Source of the DNA: Pomphorhynchus laevis
Lineage: Eukaryota > Acanthocephala > Palaeacanthocephala > Echinorhynchida > Pomphorhynchidae
Direction: 5' to 3'
Length of the DNA stretch: 64,000 nucleotides
Assembly (NCBI GenBank): GCA_012934845.2
Contig: WNNJ02002519.1
Location: 1-64,000, forward strand
A program made the translations under genes and the position numbers. Under the pieces are notes generated by a model. That model saw only the letters and a program-made list of their open reading frames with translations. It did no database searches and was not told where the DNA came from. Positions 1-9,724 of the stretch are shown one piece after another. Positions within the stretch are counted from its first letter, which is position 1; each line of letters begins with the position of its first letter.

Positions 1-1
1 G

Positions 2-652
2 AAAAACCACAAAGAGGAAGCCTGCTCGGAGGACAATAAAAATATTAATTGTATTCTAGAGTATAACGCAGCATTTGAAAATATTAACAAATTACTAAAC
101 ACAAACAAAGATCGAAATTTGACCAGCCTAAACAGAGTTAAGGTGTATTTTAAAAACAACAAAAACATTAAAAGTCAAATTGTACATTCAAAAATTAAAA
201 ATATGACAGAAGCGACGAAAAGTATGGGTAGCTCAGCTCCATGTAAAGATAAAAGATGTAAATGTTGTGCGGATATAGTGAATGTTACAAACACATTTAA
301 GAGTCAACACACCGGGTTAACGTACAAAACAAGAGGTAACCATACTTGTAAATCAAAGAATATAATATATTTATCAACATGCAATGATTGTCAAAAACAG
401 TATATCGGAGAGAGCGGTAGACAATTAAACTTGAGAATGAACAATAGACGTGCTGATATTCTAAAGAACAAAATAGGATTTGATGGAGTGGTTAATCACA
501 AAATAGAGTTTCCAAATCATATATTATCAACGCAAATTATACAAGGAGGGTTTAAAAATATCTATGAAAGGAAACAAACGGAGCAATATTGGATAGGACA
601 AATCATGAGTGATAAAATGCTAAATAAGTATCATGAATATCATGTACCATGA
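2..652 (+). CDS. Penelope-like element ORF, C-terminal GIY-YIG endonuclease (partial, cut by left edge)
   Basis: The frame is open from base 2, so the protein enters from outside the window. The C-terminal part shows the GIY-YIG nuclease of canonical PLEs: a Cys cluster (CKDKRCKCC), then IIYLSTCNDC-QKQYIGESG, an Arg-rich helix (LNLRMNNRRADI), a conserved His (VVNHKIEF), and a terminal Glu/Trp segment (EQYWIGQIMSDK). This nuclease nicks target DNA for target-primed reverse transcription. The reverse transcriptase half would lie to the left. The frame ends with TGA at 652 and is followed by a hammerhead-like hairpin and an AATAAA. The preserved nuclease suggests a fairly young copy. Placement in a canonical C-terminal-nuclease clade (Neptune/Nematis-like) is inference. 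Confidence 0.85.
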   Translation, partial: KNHKEEACSEDNKNINCILEYNAAFENINKLLNTNKDRNLTSLNRVKVYFKNNKNIKSQIVHSKIKNMTEATKSMGSSAPCKDKRCKCCADIVNVTNTFKSQHTGLTYKTRGNHTCKSKNIIYLSTCNDCQKQYIGESGRQLNLRMNNRRADILKNKIGFDGVVNHKIEFPNHILSTQIIQGGFKNIYERKQTEQYWIGQIMSDKMLNKYHEYHVP

Positions 653-743
653 TAATTGGAATTTTGGTATGTGATTGATATACGCTGAATTCTTTCATGT
701 CGGAATCAAGATATATACTGCAGAAAATATCTAGTGTAATCAC

Positions 744-770
744 CTGAAGAAGAAATTTTTCGAAACGCGT
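744..770 (+). ncRNA. hammerhead-like motif at PLE 3' end
   Basis: CTGAAGA is followed by one extra A, a short GAAA/TTTC stem and then GAAACGCG. This resembles the hammerhead core of PLEs, but with one additional base between the CUGANGA box and stem II, and with no clear stem I. It is probably a degenerate or divergent version. Confidence 0.4.
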
Positions 771-884
771 TGTGTTAATAAATTAGAAGTTTTTGTTCTC
801 TGGATTAATTAACTGATAATTAAACAGATTATTTATAGCGTCTTGAAATAGACCTCCAGAGGCTGTTAATGAATAATTGTAATT

Positions 885-886
<2 letters not shown>

Positions 887-920
<34 letters not shown>
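887..920. repeat. (AT)n microsatellite
   Basis: Uninterrupted AT dinucleotides for about 34 bases, directly downstream of the PLE end. Confidence 0.95.
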
Positions 921-922
<2 letters not shown>

Positions 923-939
923 ACAGATCATAAATAACT

Positions 940-1085
940 TGTCAGTAGAACAAATTAGATCAGATAACTTATTCTACTATTTTATACTTTATAAATAAAA
1001 AGAAAGATAAATAATAAATAATTATATAATATTTTATACAATTTACATTTATATCAACTTAACATCTATTTCAGTAACAGTCCAC
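940..1085 (-). repeat. fragment of Naiad-type 3' dispersed repeat
   Basis: Begins GATCAGATAACT, followed by TTTTATACTTTATAAATAAA and AT-rich sequence, matching the distal end of the dispersed repeat seen best at 56.9-58.2 kb. From here to about 1560 I see only unassigned AT-rich sequence. Confidence 0.5.
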
Positions 1086-1629
1086 AATATGTATTAATTC
1101 GTTTTGAGCTTATTCGTAAACTACTAACCGACGTGGTTATCTTCGTGGTTTTTGCTAGTACTCATATTGTCAAAAAATAAAAAAATATACTTTGCTAGAA
1201 ATATTTAGAAATATTACTTGTGTTTTGCGTGATATAACATAAGCTTACAGAATATTGACGATGGCTTTGGCTGTAAAACATATGTGCTTCTTCAATTTCA
1301 AATACTCGACTGACTAAATTTACACGCACGTAATAGAAATGTTTCGCAAAAAGTGGAGTTCATTCATAATTCACTTTTGTCAAGAATAAAAGTGCATTGA
1401 CTGCGGTATCTTGTTAAAATAAACGTTATTAAATTCTAAATCTTGTTAGCGCTTAAGCGTCTACACACTATCGAAATCAAAGTTTTACCAGCCTATGTCG
1501 ATTGCGTTAGTGTTTCTGTATTTTAATATATTAAAGCACATTATTGTCTATTTTTAATTCTTCAAATTAGGTCTGATTAATATTAGTTTATTTATTATTA
1601 ATTAATATTAGTTTGTCAAGTTACTATAT

Positions 1630-2390
1630 ATGAACATCAAATTTACATCACTTAAAACTACTTTTAATTTATATTGTAAAGATGACACATTTAAATTTAC
1701 AAGAAACATATTTTTGCATGAGCATTCATTCAAATTTGTTCATAACTGTTTAAAAAATAAATCTAAACTATATAAAGATATAAAATATATGTTTCGATAT
1801 ATTGATGATATATGTGTATTTAACTCTAACAATTTTTATTCAATTAGTGAACAAATTTATCAATGTAGCGTCATTCTTAATAAAACCAATACTAATGATT
1901 AAAAAAAGGTATATATCTAGATATGAACATTAAATTAACATCAATTAAAACTACTTTTAATTTATATCGTAAAGATGACATATTTAAATTTACAAGAAAC
2001 ATATTTTCGTATGAGCATTGATGCATACCATATAATATAATATAATCTATTAAATAATGAAATTTTAAGAATTGCGACAATTTGTAATGATATTGGTTTT
2101 CTTCAAAATCATTTAACAATTAAATAGGTGCATATTTTAAATTAGATGACTATAAAAATAAAATCAAGCAGAAAATAGTAAAATATATAAATCAACACAA
2201 TAATATTAAAAATAAATTTAAATAATATTAAATATATTATTTAAAATCATTTAACAATTAAATAGGTGCATATTTTAAATTAGATGACTATAAAAATAAA
2301 ATCAAGCAGAAAATAGTAAAATATATAAATCAACACAATAATATTAAAAATAAATTTAAATAATATTAAAAATAAATTTAAAATAATTAG
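1630..2390 (+). mobile_element. PLE (Naiad-type) reverse transcriptase remnant: catalytic motif to thumb
   Basis: The frame at 1630-1902 holds FRYIDDICVFNSNNF, the YxDD catalytic motif of PLE reverse transcriptases, followed by SEQIYQCSVILNKTNTND. After a shift the sequence continues as YLDMNIKLTSIKTTF, then EILRIATICNDIGFLQ, which fits the thumb region. The same peptides recur antisense next to the structured repeats at 13.7, 15.2 and 57.5 kb, so they belong to one element family whose 3' region is that repeat. Several interruptions make it non-functional. Confidence 0.65.
2105..2380. repeat. 138-bp tandem duplication inside the PLE remnant
   Basis: The stretch starting AAAATCATTTAACAATTAAA at 2105 is repeated from 2243 with almost no change, so the duplication is recent. 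It duplicates the end of the reverse transcriptase remnant. Confidence 0.85.
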
Positions 2391-2394
2391 CGGA

Positions 2395-2760
2395 AAATCT
2401 TTATGGATGGATAATAAATACTATACTATGTATTAGAATAAGATACTAATAATCAAATTTTATCAGAGGAAATACGTCCTTAGCACGTATTTGGCCGCGC
2501 TGCTATGTTGGGTAGAGGAATTAGGGGCCGAAACTTGATAGCATAGCAATTCCTCCTGATGACCTCTAATCCTTATTCTGAAACAACGTCTGTTATTTAT
2601 TAGTCAATTCATAATAATTAACTTATTTTAAATATTAATATTTAATTTTAACTTTATATAATTATATAAAATCTTAATAACACTTATTTTTTATCTACAA
2701 TTATTTATTATTACTTAATTATTTAATTAAGGTTAAATTTATATATCCTTGTTAAATATA
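2395..2760 (+). repeat. Naiad-type 3' structured repeat, sense copy
   Basis: This copy lies in the same orientation as the reverse transcriptase remnant just before it, so it is read as the element's 3' untranslated region. It contains complementary arms: ATCAGAGGAA with TTCCTCCTGAT, the hairpin AAATACGT/ACGTATTT, CTGCTATG with CATAGCAA, and a decayed GGCC/GGGGCC pair. About ten related copies or fragments occur in the window. Confidence 0.7.
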
Positions 2761-2844
2761 CAAATTACAATTAGAAAACAATGAATACACGCATAAATAA
2801 AAGAAATAGTTAACCTCTTCGTATAATGTCCATAATCGATAGCG

Positions 2845-3543
2845 TTAGACTTCCTCCTCTTCGTTATCACTACTTTCAGATAGCGCCTGATCATCTAGAA
2901 TATCTGAATCAACCGATCCACTGACAACTAGCCGGCCTTTTTCCGGTATCATCTGTTTGTTTATAGTGGGCGTGATTATTTGATCTGTTTCACAAAAGTT
3001 AGTTAATAATTCTGTTTCATAATTAAAACTTCCGTCCGATTCATGATTATCATTATTTGCGTTCGATAAACTGTCAGTTAATTAAGAATCAGATAATGTA
3101 TGTACGTCATGTGTCATATAATCGACGGTCTGTTTACTAATTTCGGTTTCTGGCTGTGAGTTTATAGGTAAAGATTCAGGATCATCAGCGTCGTTATTAT
3201 TTGATGAATTGTCACATTGTTGCAGAAAGGTGTCAAAATGTGGCTTAATTTTGCTTGAAAGACTTTGGGGCTTTACTGTGATTGCAGAGCTCAATACTTT
3301 TAGTGTGAATTTTCCGTTTTCTTCTATAAGTGCACAATCTCTGTAGGAACACAATTTATGAGTTCCTGTAAAAACTGACGTATCGACACTGGATCCTGGT
3401 ATATTAGCTAGCGTGACAATTACTTCATTTGTATTGTTAAATTCAATGTATCCAGGAGCGGACTGATCAATTGACGATGGAAGAGAGTCAACTGCCAGAT
3501 CGAGTGCCTGGAAGGGGTTCATTCTTCGTGTGGGATTCTCCAT
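2845..3543 (-). pseudogene. second EAF-like gene (EAF N-terminal domain), one in-frame stop
   Basis: From Met at 3543 the frame reads MENPTRRMNPFQALDLAV and then a core closely parallel to the EAF-like gene at 5458-6789: SSIDQSAPGYIEF, NEVIVTLANIPGS, VFTGTHKLCSYRDCALI, GKFTLKVLSSAITVK. EAF proteins bind ELL in elongation complexes, and this is their conserved N-terminal domain. The first strand of the domain (WVNVEIGSSF in the other copy) is missing. The frame stops with TAA at 3082-3084 but stays open for 78 more codons in the same frame, ending DDQALSESSDNEEEEV and a stop at 2845. That tail resembles the conserved acidic C terminus of EAF proteins. It could be a recent pseudogene, an unrecognised intron, or a sequence error. 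An upstream start at 3606 would add only residues encoded by a simple repeat. Confidence 0.65.
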
Positions 3544-3659
3544 TATGGGGTTAGCGATCTCGTAATACGGTCGGTTTAACATTAAGGTTAATATTAACAT
3601 TAACATTAAGGTTAAATAATTGTTATTTAATTAAGATTAAATAATTTTTTTTGTAAAAC

Positions 3660-3790
3660 ATGTAAGCCAGACGCGAAAGAACGACGAATGCCGTTTGGTC
3701 ATCACAATGACATATCAGTGCCAGATCCCTCCCACTACTGGATGCAGACGAGGACTGGCATTGAGACCATTCACGCGGAATGGTCTCACT
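3660..3790. other. non-coding segment with a strong hairpin upstream of the EAF-like pseudogene
   Basis: Bases 3763-3787 form a perfect 10-bp stem (GAGACCATTC/GAATGGTCTC, loop ACGCG). Outside it, TGCCAG and CTGGCA could pair. The segment is GC-richer than its surroundings. No tRNA or known RNA was recognised. Confidence 0.4.
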
Positions 3791-3911
3791 CTCCTTAAAC
3801 TAAATAATTATCTATTTAATAAAGATTGAATAAGATTTATTATCTATAATTATTCATTATTACTTGATTATTTAATTAAGATTTACTTTATTATTTTTTC
3901 AAATCAAAAAG

Positions 3912-4541
3912 GTGCATCTCGATCTAGCAAGTGAGTGGGTGATTATAAGAAAACACAAGCCGGTATCATGTACTTTAGACGTAAAGACATTTAGAAAACA
4001 GGTAAGAGATACAAGCTCTTATCTTTCTAGAATACCATACACTGAAGCGGATGCGGTAGATAATATCGAGGTGGCCATGCAAATATTGATAAAAAGAAAT
4101 CTTAATAAAAGCTTTGAACTAATTAACGAATCTTTTAAAATCTTGCTTAAAATCAAAATTGTCGGGTTTAGTGGTTAAGGACACCCGAAAGCCGTTATAT
4201 ATGTGCAAGCTTGCGCAATACCAAATTTCGCTCAGTAAAATTCGCCGATACAATGATAATTTTAAGAATGAATACGTCATGTTTAAAAGGCAGGTTCTGT
4301 TGAATGAATTTGATCAATTTCGCTTAACTAAGTTAGAGTCTCAAAATATAAGGTATATCGACAAATGTCTTTAATTCATCTTACAGAATGGAGTTTACAC
4401 CTTTTGAAAATTTTACGTGAACAAAATGTTCTTTATTTAAGACAGGAATTAAATAACGTCATCTCTCATAATACGCCATCACTTTGTGGCCCGTTAAATG
4501 CTCTATTTACGAAAGAACTGCAGATATGCATCGATAAATGA
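3912..4541 (+). pseudogene. unrecognised coding-like remnant
   Basis: Three consecutive open stretches in different frames (3912-4178, 4159-4374, about 4372-4541) have protein-like composition, for example KLAQYQISLSKIRRYNDNF, FKRQVLLNEFDQFRLTKLE and LTEWSLHLLKILREQ. They are rich in Leu, Lys and Glu and look helical or coiled-coil. The phase changes could be short introns or frameshifts. I do not recognise the family. Weaker coding-like sequence continues to about 4860. Confidence 0.35.
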
Positions 4542-4984
4542 AGAGTAAGAAAGTCGATGGTCCTGATAAATTATGAATAGAAACTATCAGTGCATATTTC
4601 GATATCGTTGCAGATTATTGGATATTTTTTTAAAAGCTTCAAACTTAAACCTGAGAGTTATTTATCACCCATATTTTTACAGACTCAGTGGCAGCAGACT
4701 TGCTATATTAAGAGACCATTACTATGGAGTTTTTCTATTCATGGTTATCACGATATATTTTGCATTATTAATATTTCAATTCATCCAGTCTCCCTTCAAT
4801 GTAAATGTATATTCTGTGGCTTTTCTTGTGCATCCTTACTGCATGTCGTTTTTTTGACTACATTTGTCTAAATTAGGATTAGCTAAGATTGACAAACTAC
4901 GCAGATCTTGATATTCCGTACACCTGCCTAAATTCCTATTGAAGTACTAACGTGTATATAACTGATGTTAAATATTTTTTACTA

Positions 4985-5160
4985 CATGCTAACTGACTGC
5001 AATATGTTTTTCAATTCCTACCGAAAGGTTATGCGGATAAATAAATCTCTTTACATTACTTAATTATTTATTTAATTATTTAATTTTTATTTAGCAATAT
5101 TTTTTATTTATAAAAAGTATTAAATATGTATACTCAGTTAGCTGATCTGATTTATTGTCT
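4985..5160 (+). repeat. 3' tail fragment of the dispersed Naiad-type repeat
   Basis: AT-rich tail ending ACTCAGTTAGCTGATCTGAT, the distal end shared with copies at 25.3 and 32.05 kb. Confidence 0.5.
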
Positions 5161-5457
5161 TATTCTCAGTTTAAATTATAGTGTAAATGGTAGAACAACA
5201 ATATTAGTAAGCAACATCAATTTGTGGCTGCATAAATCTTGATAATCAAAAGATAATTTGATTTAATTTATATTATTCCTTCATAATGTTTAGTAATTTA
5301 TAAAACGAAAACAAATAGGACATTTGAACTTTCTTTAAATACATTTCTAAAATTGGTTCAATATTTATAACATTAATTTATACTCACTAACAAATATACT
5401 TTTAATTTTAAAAGATTATTTTTACATTTATATTCCTTGACTAAATATACCACCAGG

Positions 5458-6789
5458 CTATTCTTTCTTTTTCTTACAATCATCATTTTCAGAAGATTTC
5501 AGGTCATTCATTATATCTGAATTAGGAGATCTATCAGTACTGATAATTCCCTCTTCTGATTTCTTTACTAGTTCCGAATGTACTGTATTAACAATTTGCT
5601 CTGTGTTGGAAGACCTAGAAAACAATTGATCTTCTTTTTCATTTGTTTCATGATTACTATCTTGATTCGCTGCCAAATCATGATCTTCGCGCGATTCGCG
5701 ATCGCTATCATGACTTGACGATGAATTATCTTCGTTGTAAGTATAAACTGGAGAAAATCCCGAATATAATGAATAGTCAGTAGGCCGGTATGTTATCATA
5801 GCTTCAATAGCATCAATTGTGTATTCACCAATTTCGGATTCTGGTGTTAGGTATGACCGCGGTACTGACGGTCTTCCTGGAGTTAATGGTGGCGTTGTTG
5901 ACATAAATGAATTATAATCGTTAATACGATCACTTTCTGCTTCATTAAATGTTCGTGATATCGGAGAAAATTGTGGTCTTATTGACAGATACGGTACGTG
6001 CTCGTCTATATCACCACTCTCTTCTTCATTATTACTAAATACATCACTAATGGTTTGAATGTTATCCATAGTGTGTGACTGTGTTGTGGTATCAGGTTCA
6101 TGCGCTGAATTAATAGTAATTGCAGAGCTCAATAATTCAAGTGTAAATTTACCATCTTTTTCTATCAATACACAATCTCGATACGAGCACGGTTCTCGTA
6201 TTCCTGTGAATACTTGTGTTTCACTTGCATGGCCTGGCATTGTCGCTAATGTAAGATTTACAGCATTGTTATTGCTTATTTCTAAGTATCCAGGTGCCGA
6301 TCTATTAATCGTTGAAGGCAAAGGAAAGTCAAATTTCAATGTATGAAAAGAAGTGCTATTAGTTTCTTGTATAAATGATGAACCGATCTCTACATTTACC
6401 CATTTTTCTTCACTTTCCTTTGATGGCGATAACCTCTGTATATTTAATTTGTTAGACGACGATGATGATGTTGATCGCGAACTTTGTGTTGGCGTTGTTT
6501 TCAGCGAAGATGTTTGTGTGCATGATGATCTTTCCGGAGGAAAAGATGTTTCTGAAGACGATGATTGTGCAGATGATGGTGTTTCTGAACTTGATTGTGC
6601 TGGTGATAATGTTTCCAGAGGTGATAACTGTGCGGGCGATAATTCTGGAGCCTGTGATGATTTCACTGCCTGCATTAGCTGTTTAGCGTGTTGTGACGAT
6701 CGCTTAGATGGCGGTAATGGTGATGATGACTTTCGAGGACATTTATTAGTTGATGCTGATTGTGAAGGTGATGATGATGGCGATGACAT
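5458..6789 (-). CDS. EAF-like protein (ELL-associated factor N-terminal domain), intronless
   Basis: A single 443-codon frame. Residues 1-125 are a Ser/Pro/Gln-rich, low-complexity extension with basic patches. Residues about 131-228 match the EAF N-terminal domain: WVNVEIGSSF, SFHTLKFDFPLPSTI, PGYLEI, VNLTLATMPG, QVFTG, YRDCVLIEKDGKFTLELLSS. The rest is Ser/Asp/Glu-rich and ends IMNDLKSSENDD then KKKKE, resembling the acidic tail of EAF proteins. EAF proteins partner ELL in RNA polymerase II elongation complexes. Known EAFs begin the domain near the N terminus, so the 125-residue leader is unusual. The start at 6789 is the first Met after stops. A 28-bp direct repeat lies about 120-230 bp upstream. 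The function as an EAF is inferred from the domain alone. Confidence 0.8.
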   Translation of the reverse strand: MSSPSSSPSQSASTNKCPRKSSSPLPPSKRSSQHAKQLMQAVKSSQAPELSPAQLSPLETLSPAQSSSETPSSAQSSSSETSFPPERSSCTQTSSLKTTPTQSSRSTSSSSSNKLNIQRLSPSKESEEKWVNVEIGSSFIQETNSTSFHTLKFDFPLPSTINRSAPGYLEISNNNAVNLTLATMPGHASETQVFTGIREPCSYRDCVLIEKDGKFTLELLSSAITINSAHEPDTTTQSHTMDNIQTISDVFSNNEEESGDIDEHVPYLSIRPQFSPISRTFNEAESDRINDYNSFMSTTPPLTPGRPSVPRSYLTPESEIGEYTIDAIEAMITYRPTDYSLYSGFSPVYTYNEDNSSSSHDSDRESREDHDLAANQDSNHETNEKEDQLFSRSSNTEQIVNTVHSELVKKSEEGIISTDRSPNSDIMNDLKSSENDDCKKKKE

Positions 6790-6905
6790 AATACTTGCTG
6801 CTTTACAAATAACTTGTAAATACGTAATTTCGAATTGGTTTTCAATACGCGTATTTTGCTTGGCGCTATGTATGTATTTTAAAAGTGTGTTTTACATTTT
6901 TGTAA

Positions 6906-7021
6906 AGTTATTAATAAAACCCTTACTTACTTATTTTTGTAAGTAAGATCAAAAGGGTTACAACAACGATTTTCAGTTTTGCAAATTATATAGAGTTATT
7001 AATAAAACCCTTACTTACTTA
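6906..7021. promoter_or_regulatory. 28-bp direct repeat upstream of the EAF-like gene
   Basis: AGTTATTAATAAAACCCTTA plus CTTACTTA occurs at 6906-6933 and again at 6994-7021, 88 bp apart. It sits just upstream of the minus-strand start at 6789. A regulatory role is only a guess from position. Confidence 0.35.
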
Positions 7022-7049
7022 AATTATATAATCAGAGCGGCTTATGAAC

Positions 7050-7800
7050 ATTATACACTTTGTACACATTATAAAAAAATTTAAGCGACTATTGAAAATA
7101 TATGATAGGCATCTATTAAATAACTTTGTTAATAAAATCTTATTATTATATAATTAATTTTGAGCATTTGATGCTAGGTGTTTGTCAATTGATTTCGACA
7201 TTGTGATATCGGCGTTGTGATATTGATTTTGTTATCCTTATCGCCATTACTATCAAATATAATGTGATTACAATTTCATGCTTATTTGTTTGTTTTGAGG
7301 AACGTTGTACAACCAAACTACAATTAATTATTAATGTAAAATTTAATTAAAGTGCACTATTGGATTTGAAAATCCATGATCTGTTATTTTTACTATCTAT
7401 CTTACCTCGTCTCAAAGTTTCCGATTGTTTAAAGGAATAAACAAAAATCAAATAATGCGCTCTTTATTGAAATTTAATGATAAATGTGCTCTTACTGATT
7501 TTAGACGAATTCTTATTTGATACTTACAAACTTAGTAAATCAATGTAAAATTTACATTGATTTATAAATTTTGCATTAATCACTCCGATTAATGTAATTA
7601 ATTGTATTGATTCCAAAGTAAGGATTTACTTTGAAATAAAGATAAGATTTACTTATTGTAAATCCTTACGATTAAAGTAAGGATTTACTTTGATCGCCCA
7701 AGTTATCAAGTTTTGATGTCACATTAAAGTTTAAATGAAATAGTTTATTAGGATGTATCAATTTGAAGATGCAATTACTTACGAAAGTATGTTTATAGCG
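7050..7800. other. AT-rich spacer with short palindromes
   Basis: No gene seen. Small inverted repeats such as AATGTAAATTTTACATT-like arms (7541-7562) and AAGTAAGGATTTACTTT (7617-7690, repeated and inverted) occur. Confidence 0.5.
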
Positions 7801-7807
7801 AATGCAT

Positions 7808-7897
7808 GATGTGCGTCTCATAGATGTGCGTCTCATAGATGTGCGTCTCATAGATGTGCGTCTCATAGATGTGCGTCTCATAGATGTGCGTCTCATA
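7808..7897. repeat. 15-bp minisatellite, six perfect copies
   Basis: GATGTGCGTCTCATA is repeated six times without change. The minus strand is open through it (Met-Arg-Arg-Thr-Ser repeats), but the surrounding frame has no protein-like content. Confidence 0.95.
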
Positions 7898-8089
7898 GAT
7901 GTGCATGAATATCACAGTGTAAGTCGGTACCATTGGGTCCTCATGGCTGTCCCATTAAATTGCTTGTAGAAATCACCATTGCATATAAATATATTGTTTC
8001 TAAGTATCACTTTTGTTGCGTCCAGAATAAACTTTATTTTCTTTCTTTTCCATTCTTCCGTTTCCATAATTGTTTGTAAAGCATAAATA

Positions 8090-8760
8090 TTTTAATTATG
8101 GTCTATGAATGTGGATAACGAGGATGCATTCATCCTTACAAATGCATGGTTTGGTGTGATATAATTCTTGATTTGATTACACTTTGAAACGAAATCGTCT
8201 GTGCTCATTATGTGTGATAGTACCTTCTTCGTAAGTGGCTTTAAGAGCTAGTAAATATATCTGTTCAGTTTTTCGGTTGCGGTATTTTTACAACTGATTA
8301 TAGGCTTTCCTGTGCATGGTTGTTTTTCTTTGTCTTTGGTAGCATATATAATTACCCTGGTTGAGAGTTTATTATGGTCAATTTCTGTATCATGTCATAT
8401 TCAATTACCTTAATGCTCACGTATTTATTATCCATTAAGGTTTCAACCTTTGTAAACGCTTTATTCACGTCAAGAGAGTGGTGGATATTTGGTACGTGCT
8501 CGTACTAAGTTGCCTCATTGCTTCAGTAATATAATCCTATTTGTGCCATACAAATGCTTCGCCACCTTTGTCACTGGGGATCAATTACAATATTTTCTAT
8601 TATTCTGAGTTTATGGAGGTCTATTAGTTGTCTCAGCTTCAAGTTCATTGGTCCGGTGTCAAAGCATGTTTTATTAACGTACTGGTTGAATAATGTCTTT
8701 CCAACATAGTTGCATCAGCTTTATGTGCATCTTCTTCATTGCTTGTTGCGATTCTTCGAG
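8090..8760 (-). mobile_element. decayed PLE reverse transcriptase (fingers to motif A)
   Basis: Read on the minus strand, pieces match canonical PLE reverse transcriptase in order: DKGGEAFVWHK with DYITEAMRQLSTSTYQ, then KPIISCKNTATEKLN (the 'RPIVS' motif), then LLKPLTKKVLSHI with DDFVSKC, then ASSLSTFID at the position of motif A. Multiple stops and shifts show an old copy. A small fragment of the dispersed repeat adjoins at 8775-8890. Confidence 0.65.
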
Positions 8761-8774
8761 TTCGTTCCGCTAAC

Positions 8775-8890
8775 TCATGATGATTATAAAAAATCAATTT
8801 ATATGAATTGACTAATAAATAATAGACGATGTATCATAATAAGGATGTTATGTCATCAGAAGGAACTAATATGCTCCTCCTGATTAATAA
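8775..8890 (-). repeat. fragment of dispersed Naiad-type 3' repeat
   Basis: Contains ATGAATTGACTAATAAATAA, GACGATGTATCATAATAAGG and TCATCAGAAGGAACT, the shared core of the family, antisense. Confidence 0.6.
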
Positions 8891-8999
8891 ACAATTTTTA
8901 AATTTTTTTATAAACAATTTTTTTAACTTGATCTTATATAAAGTACTGTCATTCCGTAAGCCAAAATAAAATTTTGTGTAATGGAATGATTACTTGCAC

Positions 9000-9710
9000 G
9001 CAAGTATCTGCTTTTTATGCAGATATCGAAAATCTTATCGACAATTATATAAATAAATTAAGATTTTGTTAAATAAGGCAATTATATGCTTTTTGTGCCG
9101 TGCATAAAAAGCATATACTTTTTCGAAAGTAGAAAATTGTAATTTTCTTTCTATATTAGGGTTATTTGAATTTTTGATTTGCTTGTGCAACATAAACACA
9201 ACAGATTATGTTTTCTTTACAAGCAACTCTGTCAGGCAGTGTCTATTTTACTGAAACTACAAATGTGTGCCACAAGGATCATCAGCATATTTGTCCACGT
9301 GCGTCATAACATTTTTGTTTATTTATCTTTATAAACGTAAGGGAAATTTTATAACCTAACACGATTATACTTGGTCCATTCTCATCAAACACTTGTCTTA
9401 ACAATCATATCTATAGTTATATCTTGCTGATATAACTATATCAGCAAGATATAACTTGGACTATAAAAGAAATTGCCATTAAATATATGTTTGAACTGTT
9501 TATTATTCTCATTAATATATAATAAAATTTAAGAGATATTCTGGGGATAATAATTTTTATGCAACTTAAGTAATATTTTTATAAAGTCGAATATCGCGTA
9601 TCTATAATTTCAGTTTCAAATTCCAGTTCTCTATGGTTTTTATTAATCGACCACCGATTCGTGTTAAATATTACATCTTTATATTACAGAAAAAGATTGT
9701 ATAGTTTGTG
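9000..9710. other. AT-rich spacer with a 42-bp palindrome at 9415-9456
   Basis: No gene seen. AGTTATATCTTGCTGATAT is followed by its reverse complement around an AAC centre. Confidence 0.6.
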
Positions 9711-9724
9711 ATATTTCAGTATCG

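Noticed and set aside
2461-2600. Canonical hammerhead in the Naiad-type 3' repeat (CTGATGA and GAAAC are both present)
   Set aside because: The bases after CTGATGA and before GAAA do not pair, so stem II fails; the crossing-helix model fits better.
6353-6946. Asp-rich plus-strand frame opposite the EAF-like gene
   Set aside because: It is the complement of the Ser-rich leader of the minus-strand gene; the EAF domain fixes the coding strand.
7672-7896. Met-Arg-Arg-Thr-Ser repeat protein on the minus strand
   Set aside because: It is the 15-bp minisatellite read in one frame; no flanking coding signal.
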